The notes below the pieces were generated by a model that was not told the DNA's origin, did not search any database, and worked only from the letters and a program-made list of their open reading frames with translations. Positions 24,779 to 33,560 of a DNA stretch of 64,000 nucleotides are shown here, piece by piece. The translations under genes were made by a program, and so were the position numbers. The first letter of the stretch is position 1, and each line of letters begins with the position of its first letter. Source of the stretch: Agromyces mediolanus (GTDB taxonomy: Bacteria; Actinomycetota; Actinomycetes; Actinomycetales; Microbacteriaceae); contig NZ_JAMBNX010000001.1 in assembly GCF_023715325.1 (NCBI RefSeq), positions 248,001 to 312,000 of the forward strand, in the 5' to 3' direction.

Positions 24779-25911
24779 TAGGCCGCATCGCTCTCGGCGC
24801 TGGGGCCGCGGCGGCAGCGGTTGCCGGGGTCGGGTGGGCCATCGCGCGGCGGCTCACCGCACCCGTCGGCCCACGAATGTTCGACCTCACCGTTCGAGGC
24901 GTCGAGTACACCGACGACGGCGACCTGATCGTGCTCGACCGCACCGACCAGGCCGCCGCGCCAGGCATCTACAATCTCTGGTTCGAGCACGGCGGCTGGG
25001 CGCAGCTCGCCACAGATACCGTCGATCGAGGACCCACCCGCGTCGCTCGCAGGATCACGGGCACCACATCGGGTTTCACTCCGAAGACCGGCGATTGCGC
25101 CTCCTGGAGCGGCATCTACTACGCCACCCCAGCCGACGCCGGACTCCACACACGCGACATCACGATCACGACCCCCGCAGGACCATGCCCGGCCTGGCGC
25201 ATCGACGGCGACCTCGCGACCTGGGCCATCCACATCCACGGCCTCGGCAGCACCCGCGCCGGCACCCTCCGCGGCGTCCTCGCCGCAACCGAACTCGGCT
25301 ACACCTCCCTCGTCGTCAGCTACCGCAACACAGCAGAAGGGCCGCGAGTTGGCACCGGCCGGACGACCTTCGGCTACGCAGAGACGAGCGACGTTGACGA
25401 GGCCATCGGGTACGCCGTCCGACGAGGAGCCGAACAGGTCGTGATCTTCGGCTGGTCGATGGGTGCCGCTGTCGCTCTCCAGCTCGCCGACCACCCGCGA
25501 CATCCGGGACTGATCGCCGCGCTCGTACTCGACTCCCCAGTCCTCAACTGGACCGAAGTCATCAAGTCCAACTGCGCCCGCAGCGGATGGCCTGCAGCAG
25601 CCGGGCACCTCGCGATCCCGTGGCTCACCCTCGACCCACTGGCACGCACAGTCGGCCTGCCAGGACGCATCCCACTTCCCACCTTCGACTGGACATCCCG
25701 AGCCGTAGAGCTCAACACGCCGACCCTGATCCTCCACGGCACCCGAGACGACTCCGTGCCGATCCGGCTCTCACAAGCACTCCGAGACGCTCGCCCGGAC
25801 CTCGTTGAGCTTGAGACCTTCGATGCCGGCCACACCCTCTGCTGGAACAGCGATCTGGACCGCTGGCGGAACACGGTGACCGCCTGGCTCAAGGTGCGCA
25901 TCCCACGCTGA
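24775..25911 (+). CDS. Alpha/beta hydrolase, membrane-anchored
   Basis: 378-residue hydrolase with an N-terminal hydrophobic helix (residues ~2-22) that could anchor it outside the membrane. The catalytic serine is in FGWSMGAAVAL (about residue 227). The acid is in LILHGTRDDSVP (~325) and the histidine in DAGHTLCW (~352). The N-terminal ~120 residues form a beta-rich domain ahead of the hydrolase fold. GTG 24775 overlaps the membrane protein's stop. The substrate is unknown; its coupling to a MAB_1171c-type transporter and an ImmA peptidase suggests that it processes a lipid or ester signal, which is speculation from context. Confidence 0.82.
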   Translation: MIGRIALGAGAAAAAVAGVGWAIARRLTAPVGPRMFDLTVRGVEYTDDGDLIVLDRTDQAAAPGIYNLWFEHGGWAQLATDTVDRGPTRVARRITGTTSGFTPKTGDCASWSGIYYATPADAGLHTRDITITTPAGPCPAWRIDGDLATWAIHIHGLGSTRAGTLRGVLAATELGYTSLVVSYRNTAEGPRVGTGRTTFGYAETSDVDEAIGYAVRRGAEQVVIFGWSMGAAVALQLADHPRHPGLIAALVLDSPVLNWTEVIKSNCARSGWPAAAGHLAIPWLTLDPLARTVGLPGRIPLPTFDWTSRAVELNTPTLILHGTRDDSVPIRLSQALRDARPDLVELETFDAGHTLCWNSDLDRWRNTVTAWLKVRIPR

Positions 25912-26046
25912 TCGGCAGAACGCAGCGGCCACTCTCGAAACCCGTCTCGTTCGGCCACGCCCGGAGAAACCCAACTCAAGCCGTACCTCAGCCGGTATCA
26001 TCGTGGGTGTTGGCCTGCCTGGGCCATTGAGCGAGGGAGGACCAAC

Positions 26047-26307
26047 GTGGCTGAGCCGTGGCTGTCCGCAGACGACATCGCCGCCCACCTCGGGGTCACC
26101 AAAGACACCGTCTACACCTGGATCGCCGAGAAGGCCATGCCCGCCCACAAGGTCGGACGCCTCTGGAAGTTCCAAGCCAGCGAGATAGACGACTGGGTGC
26201 GCGCGGGTGCGGCGGCCAGTGACCAAGAGCTCCACGTAGCCCATCCCGGTGTCGGTGGACGCTCCTACGCTCATGACAACGACGAGCACGGGGAGGGGGG
26301 AAGATGA
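26047..26307 (+). CDS. Small MerR/excisionase-type HTH protein
   Basis: 86-residue DNA-binding protein: WLSADDIAAHLGVTKDTVYTWIAEKAMPAHKVGRLWKFQASEIDDWV is the helix-turn-helix of the excisionase/MerR-like family. The GTG start at 26047 has GGGAGG upstream. Its stop overlaps the methylase start by 4 bp, so it is the first gene of the restriction-modification operon and may autoregulate it, as control proteins do. It could instead serve as excision factor of the ICE, but the coupling favours the first role. Confidence 0.8.
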   Translation: MAEPWLSADDIAAHLGVTKDTVYTWIAEKAMPAHKVGRLWKFQASEIDDWVRAGAAASDQELHVAHPGVGGRSYAHDNDEHGEGGR

Positions 26308-26948
26308 ACCTGAAAGACGCCCAGCGCTTGGTGAAGTCCAAGCAACGCGTTGCGGACCACGGCGAGGTGTTCACGCCGGCGTGGATGGTCGAGGACATGC
26401 TCGACCTCGTTAAGCACGAGTCTGAGCGGATCGACTCCCGCGTACTCGAACCCGCCTGCGGCTCGGGCAACTTCCTCATCCCCGTCCTGGCTCGCAAGCT
26501 CGCCACGGTCGAGCTTCGGCACGGCAAGAGCGAGTTCGAGAAGCGCCACTACGCATTGTTCGCGCTCATGTGCACCTACGGTATCGAACTTCTCGCAGAC
26601 AACGCCGAAGAGTGCCGCCACAATCTCGCCGAGGTGTTCAACACATTCTTGGGTATCGGCAACGATGACCAGTGGGCGCGAGCGGCCCGCGCGGTTCTCG
26701 CCGTGAACATCGTCCAGGGCGATGCCTTGACCATGACCGTGCCAAGCGGCCAGCCGATCACCTTTCCTGAGTGGGGCTACCTCGGCAAAGGCAAGTTCCA
26801 GAGGCGCGACTTTCGCTACGACGACCTCACTCAGCGCGCCTCGTACGAGGGAACCCTATTCGGCGAGCTCGATGACGAGGACCTGTTCGTCCCCGCGCAG
26901 ACTTACCCGACGATGACCGTCAGTCAGATCGCCGAGGCCGCCGCGTGA
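26304..26948 (+). CDS. N6-adenine methylase subunit with motif I
   Basis: 214-residue protein of the N-6 DNA methylase class. VFTPAWMVEDMLDLV is the motif-X-like start and VLEPACGSGNFLIPVLARK is an intact SAM-binding motif I. It then has helices and ends without any NPPY catalytic motif. This looks like one half of a split methyltransferase whose catalytic half is the next gene. ATG 26304 overlaps the HTH gene stop, and the stop overlaps the next start (26945) by 4 bp. Methylation of host DNA would protect it from the helicase-nuclease encoded at 28614. Confidence 0.82.
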   Translation: MNLKDAQRLVKSKQRVADHGEVFTPAWMVEDMLDLVKHESERIDSRVLEPACGSGNFLIPVLARKLATVELRHGKSEFEKRHYALFALMCTYGIELLADNAEECRHNLAEVFNTFLGIGNDDQWARAARAVLAVNIVQGDALTMTVPSGQPITFPEWGYLGKGKFQRRDFRYDDLTQRASYEGTLFGELDDEDLFVPAQTYPTMTVSQIAEAAA

Positions 26949-28621
26949 CCCTTGCACCTTTCACCCTCCGAGGGCACAACCCGGATGTGTTGACGTGCAT
27001 CGCGAACCTCTCCAACGATGAGGTCTTCACCCCGCCGGAGTTCGCGAACCAGATGCTCGACACGCTTGCCGCCGCGTGGGCAGACGCCAACGACGGCGCC
27101 GACATCTGGACCAACCCCGATGTCACGTTCCTCGATCCTTTCACCAAGTCGGGGGTCTTCCTTCGCGAGATCACTCGCCGCCTCACCGACGGACTGATCC
27201 TGACGTTCCCTGACCTCGCCCAGCGCGTCGATCACATCCTCACCCGTCAGGTTTTCGGCATCGGGATCACACAGCTCACTGCACTGCTGGCTCGCCGGAG
27301 TGTCTATTGCTCGAAGTTCGCCAACGGCCCGCACTCGATCGCCAGGTCGTTCACGACCGAGGACGGCAACATCTGGTTCGATCGCACGGACCACGCCTGG
27401 GGCGGTGGCAAACGCGAGTTTCGGGTTGATCCGCTTACGCGCGAAGAGATCGCCGTCTATACCAACCGCAAGTGCACCTACTGCGGTGCTAGCGAAGGCA
27501 GCTACGCACGCGGTGACGACTTGGAAACTCACGCCTACGCATTCATCCATACCGACGACATCAGAGCTCGGATCGCCGAGCTGTTCGGAGACAACATGCA
27601 GTTCGACGTCATCATCGGCAACCCGCCCTATCAGTTGGGGGATGGAGGCGGTGGTGGCGGCGCGTCGGCCACGCCCATCTACAATCTCTTCGTCGAGAAG
27701 GCACTCGCGCTCGACCCTCGCTATGCCGTGATGATCACCCCGTCGCGATGGTTCTCGGGCGGGAAGGGTCTGGACGATTTCCGGGATCGGATGCTCGCCG
27801 ACCACCGCTTTGCGAAACTCATCGACTATCCGCAGCTGTACGACGTCTTTCCTGGCGTGAAGATTCGAGGCGGCGTGTCGTACTGGTTGTGGAGTCGAGA
27901 CCATGAGGGACCGTGCGAGGTCACCACCAAGATCGGAGACGAGGCTATCGGCGAACCCGCACTTCGGATGCTTGACGCCTATGACGTGCTCGTGCGTCGC
28001 AACGAGGGCGTGCGGATTCTGGACAAGGTGAGGGCGCACAGAGTTGACGGAGAGTCGGAGCCTCTCCTCGGCGATGTGGTGTCTGCCAGGAAGCCATTTG
28101 GGCTGACGAACCAAAGGGGCAAGGCGACTCCGGTCGGGTTGAATGATCCAGTCCTGGTGTATGGAAACCAGACTGAGTCGTACATGGAGCGATCTGCGAT
28201 TACGAGCAACGTCGAATGGGTCGACAAGTGGAAGGTCTTATTGGTCAAGGCCCACGGAACGAGTGGCCGCGATGACGTTACGATTCTGGGCGAACCGGTC
28301 GTGGCCGGCCCAGGTACCGCGTGTACCGAGACCTACCTCGTGATCGGGGTTGTGGACTCCGAAACAGAGGCTCGGAATCTGGCCATCTACATGCGGACGC
28401 GCTTCGTTCGATTCCTCGTCTCGCTTCGCAAGATCACCCAGAACATCACTCGCGACTCCTACCTGTTTGTCCCAAGGCTCTCGATGGATCGAGTCTGGAC
28501 TGATCGTGACCTCTATGAGCGCTACGACATCGATAGTGAGCAGGTTTCATTCATAGAGTCGTTGATCGCCGAGCGTCCGAGCAACGACGTGCCTGGTTCC
28601 GATGAGGACGGCGATGAGTAG
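26945..28621 (+). CDS. Eco57I-type methylase subunit with NPPY motif
   Basis: 558-residue DNA methyltransferase-like protein. Near the N-terminus it repeats the VFTPPEFANQML pattern and has FLDPFTKSGVFLREI, a degenerate motif I. The catalytic motif IV VIIGNPPYQL is near residue 225, preceded by a possible zinc pair (RKCTYCGASEG). The C-terminal ~300 residues (VMITPSRWFSGGKGLDDFR onward) resemble Eco57I/TaqI-type target recognition. It probably works as a complex with the preceding subunit. It overlaps the helicase start by 8 bp. Confidence 0.86.
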   Translation: MTLAPFTLRGHNPDVLTCIANLSNDEVFTPPEFANQMLDTLAAAWADANDGADIWTNPDVTFLDPFTKSGVFLREITRRLTDGLILTFPDLAQRVDHILTRQVFGIGITQLTALLARRSVYCSKFANGPHSIARSFTTEDGNIWFDRTDHAWGGGKREFRVDPLTREEIAVYTNRKCTYCGASEGSYARGDDLETHAYAFIHTDDIRARIAELFGDNMQFDVIIGNPPYQLGDGGGGGGASATPIYNLFVEKALALDPRYAVMITPSRWFSGGKGLDDFRDRMLADHRFAKLIDYPQLYDVFPGVKIRGGVSYWLWSRDHEGPCEVTTKIGDEAIGEPALRMLDAYDVLVRRNEGVRILDKVRAHRVDGESEPLLGDVVSARKPFGLTNQRGKATPVGLNDPVLVYGNQTESYMERSAITSNVEWVDKWKVLLVKAHGTSGRDDVTILGEPVVAGPGTACTETYLVIGVVDSETEARNLAIYMRTRFVRFLVSLRKITQNITRDSYLFVPRLSMDRVWTDRDLYERYDIDSEQVSFIESLIAERPSNDVPGSDEDGDE

Positions 28622-31184
28622 AGACATCGATCAGCTTCTCCCGGAGAAGCCCGAGGCACGACTGCGTATCTATGCGTGGTCGCCGAACGATCCACCAGTC
28701 GGCTACGCGGGCCTTCTCAAGGTGGGACAGACGACGAAGGCGGATGTGAACGCGCGCATCCGCGAGTCTCAGGGGCAGATGCAACAGGCATACACGCTGC
28801 ACGTTGATGAGCTCGCCGAACGAGGCGACGGGACGGTGTTTCGCGACTCAGATGTGCGCCAACGGCTGATCGACAAGGGCTTCGAGAACCCGATCTTCGG
28901 CTCAGCGCGAGAGTGGATGCGGTGCACCCCAGACGATGTGCGCACGGCGATCACTGAGCTTCGCACAGGCGTGAAGCTCAGTGGAACCCATCATGAGAAG
29001 TTTCCGATGCGCCCGGAGCAAGCCAGCGCCGTGGACAAGGCCGAGGGCTACTACGAGTCCATCTGGGCCGAGGACTCTCACGCGGTGCCACGGTTCCTGT
29101 GGAACGCCAAGATGCGCTTCGGGAAGACCTTCGCCTCCTACCAACTCGCGAAGCGGCTCGGCGCCAAACGCATCCTCGTGGTCACCTTCAAGCCCGCAGT
29201 GGAGGACGCCTGGCAGACCGACCTGGAGTCTCACGCCGACTTCGACGGCTGGCAGTACCTCTCCTCGGCCACCGGGGGCAACCCAGATGAGGCGGACAAG
29301 ACTCGGCCACTGGTCTACTTCGGTTCGTTCCAGGACCTACTCGGGCGAGATCGGAAGACCGGCCTCATCAAGGCGAAGAACGAGTGGGTCCACACCACCA
29401 ACTGGGACCTCGTCATCTTCGATGAATACCACTTCGGTGCGTGGCGAGAGTCCGCCAAGGAGCTGTTCGAGGGCGAGGACGAGAAAGTCAAGCAGAAGGA
29501 ACTGGCCGCGGAGTACAACGACGGCCTCGTGGCTTTCGACGAGGAGCTTGACGAACTCGGCAACGACGAGGACGACTTCCTGCCGATCACCACCCGCGCC
29601 TACCTGTACCTGTCGGGCACGCCATTCAAGGCGCTGGCAACCGGTGAGTTTATCGAGGAGCAAATCTTCAACTGGACCTACACCGATGAGCAGCGCGCCA
29701 AGGCCGAGTACGCCGTCGCGCAACCGGACGCCTGGAACCCGTACGGGGCACTCCCGGAGATGCGTCTGTTCACGTACCAGATGCCTGACGAGTTGATTGC
29801 CGTTGCGAATCAGGGAGAGTTCGACGAGTTCGACCTCAACGAGTTCTTCGAGGCAAAGGGCGCCGGCAAGGACGCCGAGTTCACCCGCAAGACCGACGTG
29901 CAGAAGTGGCTCGATCTCGTCCGCGGCGCTCACCTGCCCACCCAGGTCGACGCGATGCGAATGGGCACCCGCCCGCCATTCCCGTACTCCGATGTCCGAC
30001 TCCTGCCGTACCTTCAGCACTCGTTCTGGTTCCTGCCCAACGTTGCTGCCTGCGAGGCAATGTCGAACCTGCTCGCGGAGAAGCAGAACGTGTTCTGGCA
30101 CGACTACAAGGTCCTCGTCGTCGCGGGTCCCGGCGCGGGCATCGGGCTGGATGCTCTCCCGCCAGTGCGGGCGGCGATCGGCGACGGCCACGACACGAAG
30201 ACGATCACCCTGTCGTGCGGCAAGCTCACCACGGGCGTCACCGTCAAGCAGTGGTCCTCGATCCTGATGTTGCGCAACCTCAACTCACCCGAGACCTACT
30301 TCCAGGCAGCCTTCCGTGTGCAGTCACCGTGGTCGATCAAGAACCCCGACGGCGACAACCCAAGCGCCGAAGCCGTCCTCAAGCCGGTGTGCTTCGTGTT
30401 CGACTTCGCGCCGACCCGCGCGCTGCGTCAGATCGCCGACTACGGCGCGGGCCTCTCACCGGAGACGCCGAACCCCGAGCAAGCCGTAGAGGAACTCGTG
30501 AAGTTCCTGCCCGTGTTGGCCTACGACGGGTCGAACATGACCCAGGTCGATGCCGGCGGCATCCTCGATATCGCCATGTCGGGCACCTCCGCGACCCTCC
30601 TGGCCCGCAAGTGGGAGTCCGCGATCCTCGTCAACGTCGACAACGAAACCCTGCGCAAGATCATGAACAGCCCCGACGCCCTCAACGCCGTCATGAACAT
30701 CGAGGGTTTCCGTGCACTCGGCAACGACATCTTCGAGACCGTCGTGAACAAGAGTGACGCCGTGAAGAAGGTGAAGAAGGAGAAGGGCGAGGACATCACT
30801 CCGGCGGAGAAGAAGGAGCTGACGGCGGAGGAGAAGGAGTACAAGTCCAAGCGGAAGCAGATTCAGGAGAAGCTGGTCAAGTTCGCCACCCGCATCCCTG
30901 CATTCATGTACCTGACCGACTTCCGTGAGAACACTCTTACCGACGTCATCACCAAGCTCGAACCCGGCCTGTTCCGCACCGTCACCGGACTGACCGTCGA
31001 GGACTTCCACCTCCTCGTGAATCTCGGCGTCTTTAACGCCACCCATATGAACCAGGCCGTCTTCGCCTTCCGCCGCTACGAGGACTCCTCCTTGTCCTAC
31101 ACCGGCATCGAGTCCCACAAGGGCCTGCGTCGCTACGGCCTCTACGACACCGTCGTCGCCGTCAACGACGAGACCGTAGTCTGA
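28614..31184 (+). CDS. Restriction helicase-nuclease (GIY-YIG-like + SF2)
   Basis: 856-residue restriction subunit. The N-terminal ~100 residues (RIYAWSPNDPPVGYAGLLKVGQTTKADVNARI, given in parts) fit the T5orf172/GIY-YIG-like nuclease pattern with YxGxLKVGxT and a following Arg. An SF2 helicase follows: NAKMRFGKTFASY (motif I, residue ~165), LVIFDEYHFGAWR (motif II, ~267), LSGTPF (motif III) and late ETYFQAAFRVQSPW (motif VI). A Lys/Glu-rich segment lies at about 720-755. This architecture cuts unmethylated DNA with ATP. ATG 28614 is chosen over 28602 because it overlaps the upstream stop closely. The operon is HTH-methylase-methylase-helicase. Confidence 0.82.
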   Translation: MSRDIDQLLPEKPEARLRIYAWSPNDPPVGYAGLLKVGQTTKADVNARIRESQGQMQQAYTLHVDELAERGDGTVFRDSDVRQRLIDKGFENPIFGSAREWMRCTPDDVRTAITELRTGVKLSGTHHEKFPMRPEQASAVDKAEGYYESIWAEDSHAVPRFLWNAKMRFGKTFASYQLAKRLGAKRILVVTFKPAVEDAWQTDLESHADFDGWQYLSSATGGNPDEADKTRPLVYFGSFQDLLGRDRKTGLIKAKNEWVHTTNWDLVIFDEYHFGAWRESAKELFEGEDEKVKQKELAAEYNDGLVAFDEELDELGNDEDDFLPITTRAYLYLSGTPFKALATGEFIEEQIFNWTYTDEQRAKAEYAVAQPDAWNPYGALPEMRLFTYQMPDELIAVANQGEFDEFDLNEFFEAKGAGKDAEFTRKTDVQKWLDLVRGAHLPTQVDAMRMGTRPPFPYSDVRLLPYLQHSFWFLPNVAACEAMSNLLAEKQNVFWHDYKVLVVAGPGAGIGLDALPPVRAAIGDGHDTKTITLSCGKLTTGVTVKQWSSILMLRNLNSPETYFQAAFRVQSPWSIKNPDGDNPSAEAVLKPVCFVFDFAPTRALRQIADYGAGLSPETPNPEQAVEELVKFLPVLAYDGSNMTQVDAGGILDIAMSGTSATLLARKWESAILVNVDNETLRKIMNSPDALNAVMNIEGFRALGNDIFETVVNKSDAVKKVKKEKGEDITPAEKKELTAEEKEYKSKRKQIQEKLVKFATRIPAFMYLTDFRENTLTDVITKLEPGLFRTVTGLTVEDFHLLVNLGVFNATHMNQAVFAFRRYEDSSLSYTGIESHKGLRRYGLYDTVVAVNDETVV

Positions 31185-31214
31185 CCACCCGTCAGCCCGT
31201 ATCGAGAGAGCCGC

Positions 31215-31426
31215 ATGTCCTTCCAGACCCGGCGCAGCATCGAGGAGATGCTCACCGCCATCCACAAGCGCGAGTATCTGATGCCAGCTATCCATCGTGA
31301 ATTTGTCTGAAGCACGGATACCCTGTCGGCTCCTTCCTGCTCTGGAACTTCAAGCCCGAGACCGCGCAGTCGTACACGTTCTACGAGTTCCTGACGAGCT
31401 ACCACGAGCGCGACAACCTTACGCGG
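31215..31426 (+). pseudogene. DUF262 (GmrSD-type) gene, N-terminal remnant
   Basis: ATG 31215 opens MSFQTRRSIEEMLTAIHKRE and then MPAIHREFV before a stop at 31310; this is the start of DUF262 proteins (usually ...PAIQREFVW). After a shift of frame, 31310-31420 encodes KHGYPVGSFLLWNFKPETAQ and then YTFYEFLTSYHERDN, the next conserved block. About 15-20 residues between the blocks are missing. The matching C-terminus appears at 37190-37519. DUF262/DUF1524 proteins are modification-dependent nucleases or related defence factors. Confidence 0.8.
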
Positions 31427-31473
31427 ACAAGACAACGGTTCCCTCCGGGCAGCAAGACCCTTCAGCCGATTGG

Positions 31474-31863
31474 TCAGAGGTACCGGCAGATCGACTCGGG
31501 TGTGCAGGCCTCCGGCGACGTCTGTGCTGCGTTCGCGCGCAGCTCGGCGACGCTGGTACGGAGCAGGCGGAGATGCTCAAGCTGCTCGTCGATCTCGACC
31601 AGTCGCCGGTCGAGGAGGTCTCGAACATGACCGCACGGCGACCCGCCCGCGTCACGTACTTCGAGGATCTCGGCGGTTTGCGCGAGGGTGAGCCCTGCTG
31701 CGCGGGCCCGGTCGATGAACTCGAGCCGCTGCACCGCCTCGTCGCCGTAGTTGCGGTACCCGGCCGGGGTACGCTCCGGAGGTTGGAGCAGCCCGCGCTC
31801 CTCGTAATACCGCAGCGTGGACGCCCTCGTCTTCGCCTTCCCCGCGAGTTCTCCGATCCGCAT
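31474..31863 (-). CDS. merR: MerR-family metal-responsive regulator
   Basis: 129-residue MerR protein. The HTH is MRIGELAGKAKTRASTLRYYEERGLLQPPERTPAGYRNY, followed by the coiled-coil dimerisation helix. Three cysteines (in GSPCGHVRDLL, and two in PEACTPESICRYL) are placed like the mercury ligands Cys82/117/126 of classical MerR. The start ATG 31863 has GGAGGTG upstream; the longer frame to 31968 would cover the operator. It is divergent from merA across a MerR-type dyad, which supports mercury as the signal. Other thiophilic metals remain possible. Confidence 0.85.
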   Translation of the reverse strand: MRIGELAGKAKTRASTLRYYEERGLLQPPERTPAGYRNYGDEAVQRLEFIDRARAAGLTLAQTAEILEVRDAGGSPCGHVRDLLDRRLVEIDEQLEHLRLLRTSVAELRANAAQTSPEACTPESICRYL

Positions 31864-31882
31864 CGTCACCTCCGCCACCGAC

Positions 31883-31914
31883 TTGACCTTCAAGCATACT
31901 TTAAGGTCCATTCT
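31883..31914 (+). promoter_or_regulatory. MerR-type promoter/operator for merA
   Basis: -35 TTGACC at 31883-31888, then a 20-bp spacer containing the dyad ACCTTCAAG...CTTTAAGGT (31886-31907) and a weak -10 at 31909-31914. A long spacer with the dyad inside it is the hallmark of MerR-activated promoters. merA begins 48 bp downstream; merR is divergent. Confidence 0.78.
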
Positions 31915-31961
31915 TTCAGGAGTGGCCGCATGAGTGGCCGGTTCGAACTTGAGGAGGCATC

Positions 31962-33338
31962 GTGACACAGCACACAGAGGTTGATCTCGTGGTGATCGGG
32001 ACGGGCGGGGCGGCGATGTCCGCAGCGATCCACGCGCGCCTCGAGGGGGCCAGCGTGGTCGCCATCGAATCGGGAACCCTCGGCGGTACCTGCGTGAACG
32101 TGGGTTGTGTGCCGTCCAAGACGCTTCTCGCGGCCGCGCACACCCGGCACTCCGCCCTCACGAACCCGTTCTCAGGCGCCCCCAGCTCTGCTGGGATGGT
32201 CGATCTCAGCGCGCTCATCGAGCAGAAGGATGATCTGGTTGGGATGCTCCGCCAGACCAAGTACGCCGACATCGCCGCTGCCTACGGGTTTGACATCCTC
32301 CCGGGCACTGCAACGTTCACAGACGCGGGAACCCTGCTCGTGGATGGACGACCGGTGCGCGCGAAGTCGTATCTCGTCGCCACCGGCGCCGAGCCGCACG
32401 TGCCGGCAATCCCTGGGCTTGAGCAGGTTGATTACCTCACGTCGACCACAGCGATGGAACTGACGGAACTGCCCGCGTCGCTCGTGGTGATCGGCGGTGG
32501 CTTCGTCGGCCTGGAACAGGCGCAGCTGTTCGCCCGGCTCGGAGTAGAGGTCACCGTCATCGGTCGGCTCGCCCCGCACGCCGAACCGGAACTGTCATCC
32601 GAGCTCCGCAAGGCCTTCCTGGCCGAGGGGATCAGCGTCATCGGCGACCGCGCAGCCACGATCACCCAGCACGAGGGCCTGGTCCAGGTGACGACCCGCA
32701 ACGGGAAGGACGCGACCGGTGAACGTGTCCTCGTTGCCACCGGTCGCACCCCGCGCACCGAAGGGCTCAACCTTCCTGCTGCGGGTATCGCGACCGACGA
32801 GCGCGGCTTCGTCATCGTAGACGAGCAGCAGCGGACCACGAACCCGGCTGTGTTCGCCGCCGGTGACGTCACTGACGTGCCCCAGTACGTGTACGTCGCC
32901 GCGAGGACTGGGAAGATCGCCGCGCACAACGCCCTGGGTCACGACGAGCGAGTCGACTACACCGGGTTGCCGTCTGTGCTGTTCACCTCACCCCAACTGG
33001 CCTCCGCCGGGATCACCGAAGCCAGCGCCATCGCCGCCGGATACCGGTGCGCCTGCCGATTCCTACGACTTTCCGACGTGCCCAGGGCCATCGCCAACCA
33101 CGACACACGCGGCGGCATCAAGGTCGTCGCCGACGCCGACACCGGCAAAGTCCTCGGTATCCACGCCCTCGCCGACACCGCTGGGGAGATGATGCTCGCC
33201 GCAACCTACGCCATCACCGCCGGATTCACCGTCACCCAACTCGCCGACACCTGGGCCCCCTACCTCACCATGGCCGAAGGCATCCGCCTCACCGCGAACC
33301 TCTTCCGCAACGAACTCCCCACCTCCTGCTGCGCCTGA
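31962..33338 (+). CDS. merA: Mercuric reductase MerA (no NmerA domain)
   Basis: 458-residue flavoprotein disulphide reductase that reduces Hg(II) to volatile Hg(0) with NADPH in the cytoplasm. Marks: FAD-binding VIGTGGAAMSAAIHAR, redox-active GGTCVNVGCVPSK, NADPH-binding VVIGGGFVGLEQAQL, VFAAGDVTD, and the C-terminal vicinal pair ELPTSCCA that accepts mercury from the other subunit. The N-terminal heavy-metal domain (NmerA) of many MerA proteins is absent. GTG 31962 follows GAGGAGG. No merT/merP/merB is present nearby, so uptake must use other routes. Confidence 0.96.
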   Translation: MTQHTEVDLVVIGTGGAAMSAAIHARLEGASVVAIESGTLGGTCVNVGCVPSKTLLAAAHTRHSALTNPFSGAPSSAGMVDLSALIEQKDDLVGMLRQTKYADIAAAYGFDILPGTATFTDAGTLLVDGRPVRAKSYLVATGAEPHVPAIPGLEQVDYLTSTTAMELTELPASLVVIGGGFVGLEQAQLFARLGVEVTVIGRLAPHAEPELSSELRKAFLAEGISVIGDRAATITQHEGLVQVTTRNGKDATGERVLVATGRTPRTEGLNLPAAGIATDERGFVIVDEQQRTTNPAVFAAGDVTDVPQYVYVAARTGKIAAHNALGHDERVDYTGLPSVLFTSPQLASAGITEASAIAAGYRCACRFLRLSDVPRAIANHDTRGGIKVVADADTGKVLGIHALADTAGEMMLAATYAITAGFTVTQLADTWAPYLTMAEGIRLTANLFRNELPTSCCA

Positions 33339-33560
33339 CACAAGAGCCGGGCCCAGCGATGTGGTGATCCAAGTGATATCCGCGACGCCTTCAACACCGG
33401 CACCGACCGCGTGATCGACGCCTACGCGGTCAGCGTGGGCTCAGTTGAGGCAGCGGCGCCGAGCACGTCGTCTGGGCCGCTCACACGCGGAGCGCACCGG
33501 GACACTCAGCCGCCAGGTAGCAACCACAGCACGCTGCCATCTACGCAGTCGGCTACGAGT
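33339..33560. other. Gap between merA and cadD
   Basis: About 220 bp. An open frame on + from 33411 gives no recognisable protein. The sequence may include worn remnants at a junction between the mercury and cadmium units. The two genes converge here; no clear hairpin terminator was found by eye. Confidence 0.35.
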
